Assembly: GCA_050012295.1 (NCBI GenBank)
Contig: JBEKHL010000006.1
Span: 1 to 47,994 of the forward strand
DNA length: 47,994 bases
Direction: 5' to 3'
DNA from: UBA6186 sp050012295
Lineage (GTDB): Bacteria; Pseudomonadota; Gammaproteobacteria; UBA6186; Azoamicaceae
A program made the translations under genes and the position numbers. Under the pieces are notes generated by a model. It did no database searches and was not told where the DNA came from. It saw only the letters and a program-made list of their open reading frames with translations. Shown piece by piece: positions 44,756 through 47,994 of the stretch (positions are counted from its first letter, which is position 1; every line of letters starts with the position of its first letter).

Positions 44756-46297
44756 ATGTCATTAAACTTGTTTAATTTTTCGAACAATAAATTATTAGTC
44801 ATCGGCGATATAATGCTAGACGAATATTGGATCGGCGAGACTAATAGGATCTCCCCTGAGGCACCAGTACCAATAGTATTAGTAGAACATACTGACCATA
44901 GAGCTGGCGGGGCCGCCAACGTAGCCTCCAATATTGCTGCATTTGGTTGCCAAGTAGATCTGCTAGGCTTAGTTGGAGACGATCAAGCTGCCAGGACCTT
45001 AGAAATTTTACTACGCAAACAACCAAAAATTAAAAATTTAATTACAACTACTCAATATCAACCTACCATTAATAAATTAAGAATTATTAGCAACGATCAA
45101 CAATTATTTAGAATAGATCAAGAAAAGCATTATTGTGTTAAAAGCTTTACTGCCCTAACTTTAGCTTTCGAGCAAGCTATGGCTAATAATACTTATAATG
45201 CTATAGTACTATCTGATTACAACAAAGGCTCACTACAAAATCCACAATTATTTATTAAGTTTGCTAATAAATATAATATTCCTGTTATAGTTGATCCTAA
45301 AAATTCAGACCATTTAGTGTATAAAAACTCTACAATTCTAACTCCTAATTTTAAAGAATTTAAACAAATGGTAAATTTTGTTAATAATTCTAACCTAGAA
45401 AACTCTGAGAATTTAGAGCAAGAAATTTTAGAAAAAGGTCATAATTTAATTAAACAATTAAATTTACAAGCTCTAATTCTTACTAGAGGTAAACATGGCT
45501 TAACTTTATTAACCAAAGACTATAAAGATCAACATTTTGCAGCTAGCCATCATGAGGTTTTTGATGTAACCGGTGCTGGAGATACAGTAACTGCTAGCAT
45601 AGCCGCTTGTGTAGCTAGTGGTGGAAAGCTACATGTAGCGGCGCATATAGCAACCGTTGCTGCTGGTATTAGTGTCAGTAAACTAGGTACATCTTGTATA
45701 GACTTAAAAGAATTACAACTATCGTTAGAACTTGCTAAAGAACACCAAAATAACAACATAACAAGCAATTTAATCAACTCAGATTTAAAATTAGGAATTA
45801 TTGATAAAGACCAGCTATCTATAATTATTAAACAAAGACAATTATTAGGTGAAATAATAGTATTAATAAATGGTTGTTTTGATATTTTACATCCCGGACA
45901 CATTCAATATATTAAAAAAGCTAGATCTTTTGGAACTAGATTAATAATTGCTGTTAACGACGATCAATCCATAAAAACACTAAAAGGCAATAATAGACCA
46001 ATTAATACTTTAGAACATCGCATGCAAGTATTAGCTGCTATTAGAGATGTTGATTGGGTAGTATCTTTTAACCATATTAGACCAGGTAACTTAATAGAAG
46101 CACTTAACCCTGATGTTTTAGTTAAAACTAAAGAAACTTTTAAAACTATAGAAGATATTCCTGAATATGAAGGCGCCCACCATGTAATAAGGCAAGGCGG
46201 TAAAGTTTATTTATTAGATAGACCATTGAACATTAACTGCGATATTTCTTCCACTAAAATTATCGAGGCTATTAATAATAAAATATATGAGTCTTAA
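44756..46297 (+). CDS. hldE: Bifunctional heptose 7-phosphate kinase / heptose 1-phosphate adenylyltransferase
   Basis: HldE carries out two steps of ADP-heptose synthesis for the lipopolysaccharide inner core. It has 513 residues. The N-terminal PfkB-type kinase (about 1-335) shows GDIMLDEYWIGETNRISPEAPVP, GGAANVASNIAAFGC and the catalytic VTGAGDTVTA. The C-terminal nucleotidyltransferase (about 350-513) has INGCFDILHPGHIQY with HxGH at His379-His382. It implies that the cell makes heptose-containing LPS. No Shine-Dalgarno is visible because the TATACT repeat reaches the ATG. Confidence 0.95.
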   Translation: MSLNLFNFSNNKLLVIGDIMLDEYWIGETNRISPEAPVPIVLVEHTDHRAGGAANVASNIAAFGCQVDLLGLVGDDQAARTLEILLRKQPKIKNLITTTQYQPTINKLRIISNDQQLFRIDQEKHYCVKSFTALTLAFEQAMANNTYNAIVLSDYNKGSLQNPQLFIKFANKYNIPVIVDPKNSDHLVYKNSTILTPNFKEFKQMVNFVNNSNLENSENLEQEILEKGHNLIKQLNLQALILTRGKHGLTLLTKDYKDQHFAASHHEVFDVTGAGDTVTASIAACVASGGKLHVAAHIATVAAGISVSKLGTSCIDLKELQLSLELAKEHQNNNITSNLINSDLKLGIIDKDQLSIIIKQRQLLGEIIVLINGCFDILHPGHIQYIKKARSFGTRLIIAVNDDQSIKTLKGNNRPINTLEHRMQVLAAIRDVDWVVSFNHIRPGNLIEALNPDVLVKTKETFKTIEDIPEYEGAHHVIRQGGKVYLLDRPLNINCDISSTKIIEAINNKIYES

Positions 46298-46318
46298 ATA
46301 TTTATAGGATAAAAACAT

Positions 46319-47239
46319 ATGAGCCAATTAACTAATAAGCTGATCGGCAGTATAGTAGCAATTGTTACTCCAATGCAAAAAACATCTTATCGTATTGATT
46401 ATGGTAAATTTCAAGAATTAATAAATTGGCATATATCTCAAAAAACTAATGGAATAGTAATAGCCGGTTCTACTGGAGAATCCTCTGCTTTAGAATCTAG
46501 AGAATTTGTTAAATTACTAGAACTAGCTATAACAACTGCTAAAAATAAATTATCTATTATTGCAGGAACCGGAACTTGTAACGCTAATGCTACTATAAAA
46601 AAGACTCTGCTAGCAGAAAAGCTTGGTGCAGACGCAACATTAGTGGTCACTCCTTACTACAGCAAACCTACTCAACATGGTTTAGTTTTGTATTTCGAAA
46701 AACTAGCATCTACTACTAAGCTACCCATACTTTTATATAATGTACCTTCTAGAACTGGTTGCGATTTACTACCAACCACAGTTGCTACCCTTGCTAAAAT
46801 AAAAAATATTGTCGGCATAAAAGAAGCTACTGGTAAACTAGATCGCGTTCCTGAATTAAAAAAATTATGTGGAGAAGAATTTATTTTGTTAAGCGGTGAC
46901 GATCCAACCTTTGTTGAATTTATGCTACAAGGCGGTAGTGGCGTTATTTCGGTTACCGCTAATGTTTGCCCACAAATTATAAGTAAAATTTGCTCTATTA
47001 TACTAAATAGAAAAAATCTAGATATTGCTAAACAACTTAATTCTGCATTAGATCAATTACATAGAATTATGACTATAGAAGCAAATCCAATACCAGTAAA
47101 ATGGCTATTAGCTCACTTAGGAAAAATCCAAGAAGCCTGTAGACTACCGTTAACTAATTTATCTAAACAATATCACCAAACTGTTTTAGAAGCATATAAT
47201 AATATTAAAGAATTTAATAAAGAAGGAGTGTATTCATGA
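46319..47239 (+). CDS. dapA: 4-hydroxy-tetrahydrodipicolinate synthase
   Basis: DapA condenses pyruvate with aspartate semialdehyde in the lysine/diaminopimelate pathway. The 306-residue length is normal. Schiff-base Lys168 (VGIKEATG), Tyr140 (LLYNVPSRTG) and GSTGESS (Thr52) are present. AGGAT precedes the ATG by 8 bases. It lies 21 bases after hldE and overlaps the next gene by 4 bases. Confidence 0.96.
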   Translation: MSQLTNKLIGSIVAIVTPMQKTSYRIDYGKFQELINWHISQKTNGIVIAGSTGESSALESREFVKLLELAITTAKNKLSIIAGTGTCNANATIKKTLLAEKLGADATLVVTPYYSKPTQHGLVLYFEKLASTTKLPILLYNVPSRTGCDLLPTTVATLAKIKNIVGIKEATGKLDRVPELKKLCGEEFILLSGDDPTFVEFMLQGGSGVISVTANVCPQIISKICSIILNRKNLDIAKQLNSALDQLHRIMTIEANPIPVKWLLAHLGKIQEACRLPLTNLSKQYHQTVLEAYNNIKEFNKEGVYS

Positions 47240-47511
47240 TCCGCTATAAATTTTGCTTATTTGGTTTATTGGGCTTATTAAGCTCAATTATTAGTGGCTG
47301 TAGCGTTTATCAAAAACATTTTGGTAGTACCGGTCACGATTATAGCGGTGCCCAAACAGCTAAACCACTAAAAACTACTAAAAACGAATATCCGTTGAAC
47401 AAAAGCAACCGTTATTCTATTCCACAAATCCCTGGCCAATGGACTAAACCTGTTACAGATTTTACTCCACCAGACTATGCTAACAAAGAAGTAGAAAACA
47501 AGGCAAAATAA
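47236..47511 (+). CDS. Small outer-membrane lipoprotein, BamC N-terminus-like
   Basis: This has 91 residues, with signal sequence and lipobox IISGC (Cys22). Its ATG overlaps the dapA stop (ATGA). In gammaproteobacteria the gene after dapA is usually bamC, a lipoprotein of the outer-membrane protein assembly complex. The short conserved-looking region SNRYSIPQIPG is similar in style to the unstructured BamC N-terminus, but both folded BamC domains are missing. It may be a reduced BamC or a different lipoprotein. Confidence 0.7.
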   Translation: MIRYKFCLFGLLGLLSSIISGCSVYQKHFGSTGHDYSGAQTAKPLKTTKNEYPLNKSNRYSIPQIPGQWTKPVTDFTPPDYANKEVENKAK

Positions 47512-47525
47512 AGTAAAAAATATTT

Positions 47526-47611
47526 GGAGAGATGCCAGAGCGGTTGAATGGGGCGGTCTCGAAAACCGTTGTACCCAAAAGGTACCGTGGGTTCGAATCC
47601 CACTCTCTCCG
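47526..47611 (+). tRNA. tRNA-Ser (anticodon CGA)
   Basis: A class II tRNA. Acceptor GGAGAGA pairs with TCTCTCC. The anticodon stem GCGGT/ACCGT encloses CTCGAAA, giving CGA. The long variable arm is GTACCCAAAAGGTAC. The T loop is GGTTCGAATCC, the discriminator is G, and CCA is not encoded. Confidence 0.95.
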
Positions 47612-47770
47612 GTTTTACCGAGACGACACTAATAGAGTATTTTACATAACACGAATATACTATGATAACAGACAAATTAAATATCTTATTTAGCTCTGCA
47701 GCTCAAAAACATACGTTCGTTAGTACTGGGTCTTTATAAGAATAATCTTAAAGGAACAAGCAACGGTAAT

Positions 47771-47994
47771 ATGAATATTTTTAAGAGTTATAGAGAATCA
47801 ATCATTATTAAAGATCACCTAAAAGCAAAACATATAATTGTGGGTTACTCGGGTTATTATCACGGTAAATCCTTTGAAGACTGTGTAATGTATCTTGATG
47901 AACAAGATAATCATAGAAATGATAGTGAAACTGATCGCCTGATTATTGGTAAATTTTGTTCAATTGCAACAGGTGTGAAATTTATGATGGGTGG
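47771..47994 (+). CDS. CatB/Vat-type xenobiotic acetyltransferase, N-terminal part (runs off window)
   Basis: From ATG 47771 the frame stays open to the right edge (74 codons). The sequence VGYSGYYHGKSFEDCVMYL, then DRLIIGKFCSIATGVKFMMGG, matches the start of the left-handed beta-helix acetyltransferases of the CatB/Vat family, which transfer acetyl groups to chloramphenicol, streptogramin A or unknown substrates. Which substrate applies cannot be told. The 159 bases between tRNA-Ser and this start show no gene. AAAGGA lies about 15 bases before the ATG, further than ideal. Confidence 0.75.
   Translation, partial: MNIFKSYRESIIIKDHLKAKHIIVGYSGYYHGKSFEDCVMYLDEQDNHRNDSETDRLIIGKFCSIATGVKFMMG

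Noticed and set aside
47475..47675. Minus-strand frame with VGFEPTVPFGYNG
   Set aside because: It is the reverse translation of tRNA-Ser, a common false gene.

Overview
The window is a strongly AT-rich stretch of a bacterial chromosome. It looks gammaproteobacterial and host-associated. The evidence is gene order: tRNA-Leu-tig-clpP-clpX-lon, dksA next to sfsA, minC-minD-minE, tsaE-amiB-mutL, miaA-hfq-hflK-hflC-rnr-rlmB, and dapA followed by a small lipoprotein. A Mip-like FKBP isomerase, a histone-like HU with a lysine tail, and several large proteins with eukaryote-directed features (an OTU-type cysteine protease motif, a polyproline run, exported TPR proteins) fit a Legionellales-like intracellular lineage. 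No 16S rRNA is present, so this placement is inference.

Layout. 1-1.7 kb: the tail of an unknown gene, a Mip-like isomerase, and tRNAs Pro, Arg, His, Lys, Leu. 1.7-7.6 kb: tig, clpP, clpX, lon (protein folding and proteolysis). 7.6-10 kb: divergent zinc-uptake genes znuA and znuCB whose 5' ends overlap. 10-13.6 kb: an HU-family protein, tRNA-Phe, a truncated HicB-like ORF, a glycosyltransferase, a lysine-tailed DksA, and SfsA. 13.6-15.6 kb: minE, minD, minC, with a long palindromic element between minC and minD. 15.7-20.7 kb: two large paralogous proteins of unknown function sharing a C-terminal domain and a 5' leader. 20.9-25.7 kb: uvrA, ssb, ampD and an unknown helical protein. 25.7-33.4 kb: rlmB, rnr, hflC, hflK, hfq, then an OTU-like protease, then miaA. 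33.5-40 kb: an accessory island with a toxin-antitoxin pair and a large Gly/Ala-rich protein followed by TPR proteins and a duplicated C-terminal module. This arrangement resembles a polymorphic toxin with immunity genes and an orphan cassette. 40-47.5 kb: mutL, amiB, tsaE, a glycosyltransferase, then divergent hldE, dapA and a BamC-like lipoprotein. The right edge has tRNA-Ser and the start of a CatB/Vat-type acetyltransferase.

The most interesting material is: (1) an OTU-like protein whose His motif precedes its Cys motif, suggesting a permuted deubiquitinase fold, inserted between miaA and hfq; (2) the duplicated toxin/TPR-like island that splits mutL from miaA; (3) a dispersed repeat family beginning TATACT, found beside several genes and read in frame as part of the AmiB signal peptide, with a paired form that folds into a long hairpin between minC and minD; (4) the paralogous coiled-coil proteins next to min. 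Smaller oddities include an SfsA that has lost its nuclease-like residues and an RNase R that lacks one cold-shock domain.
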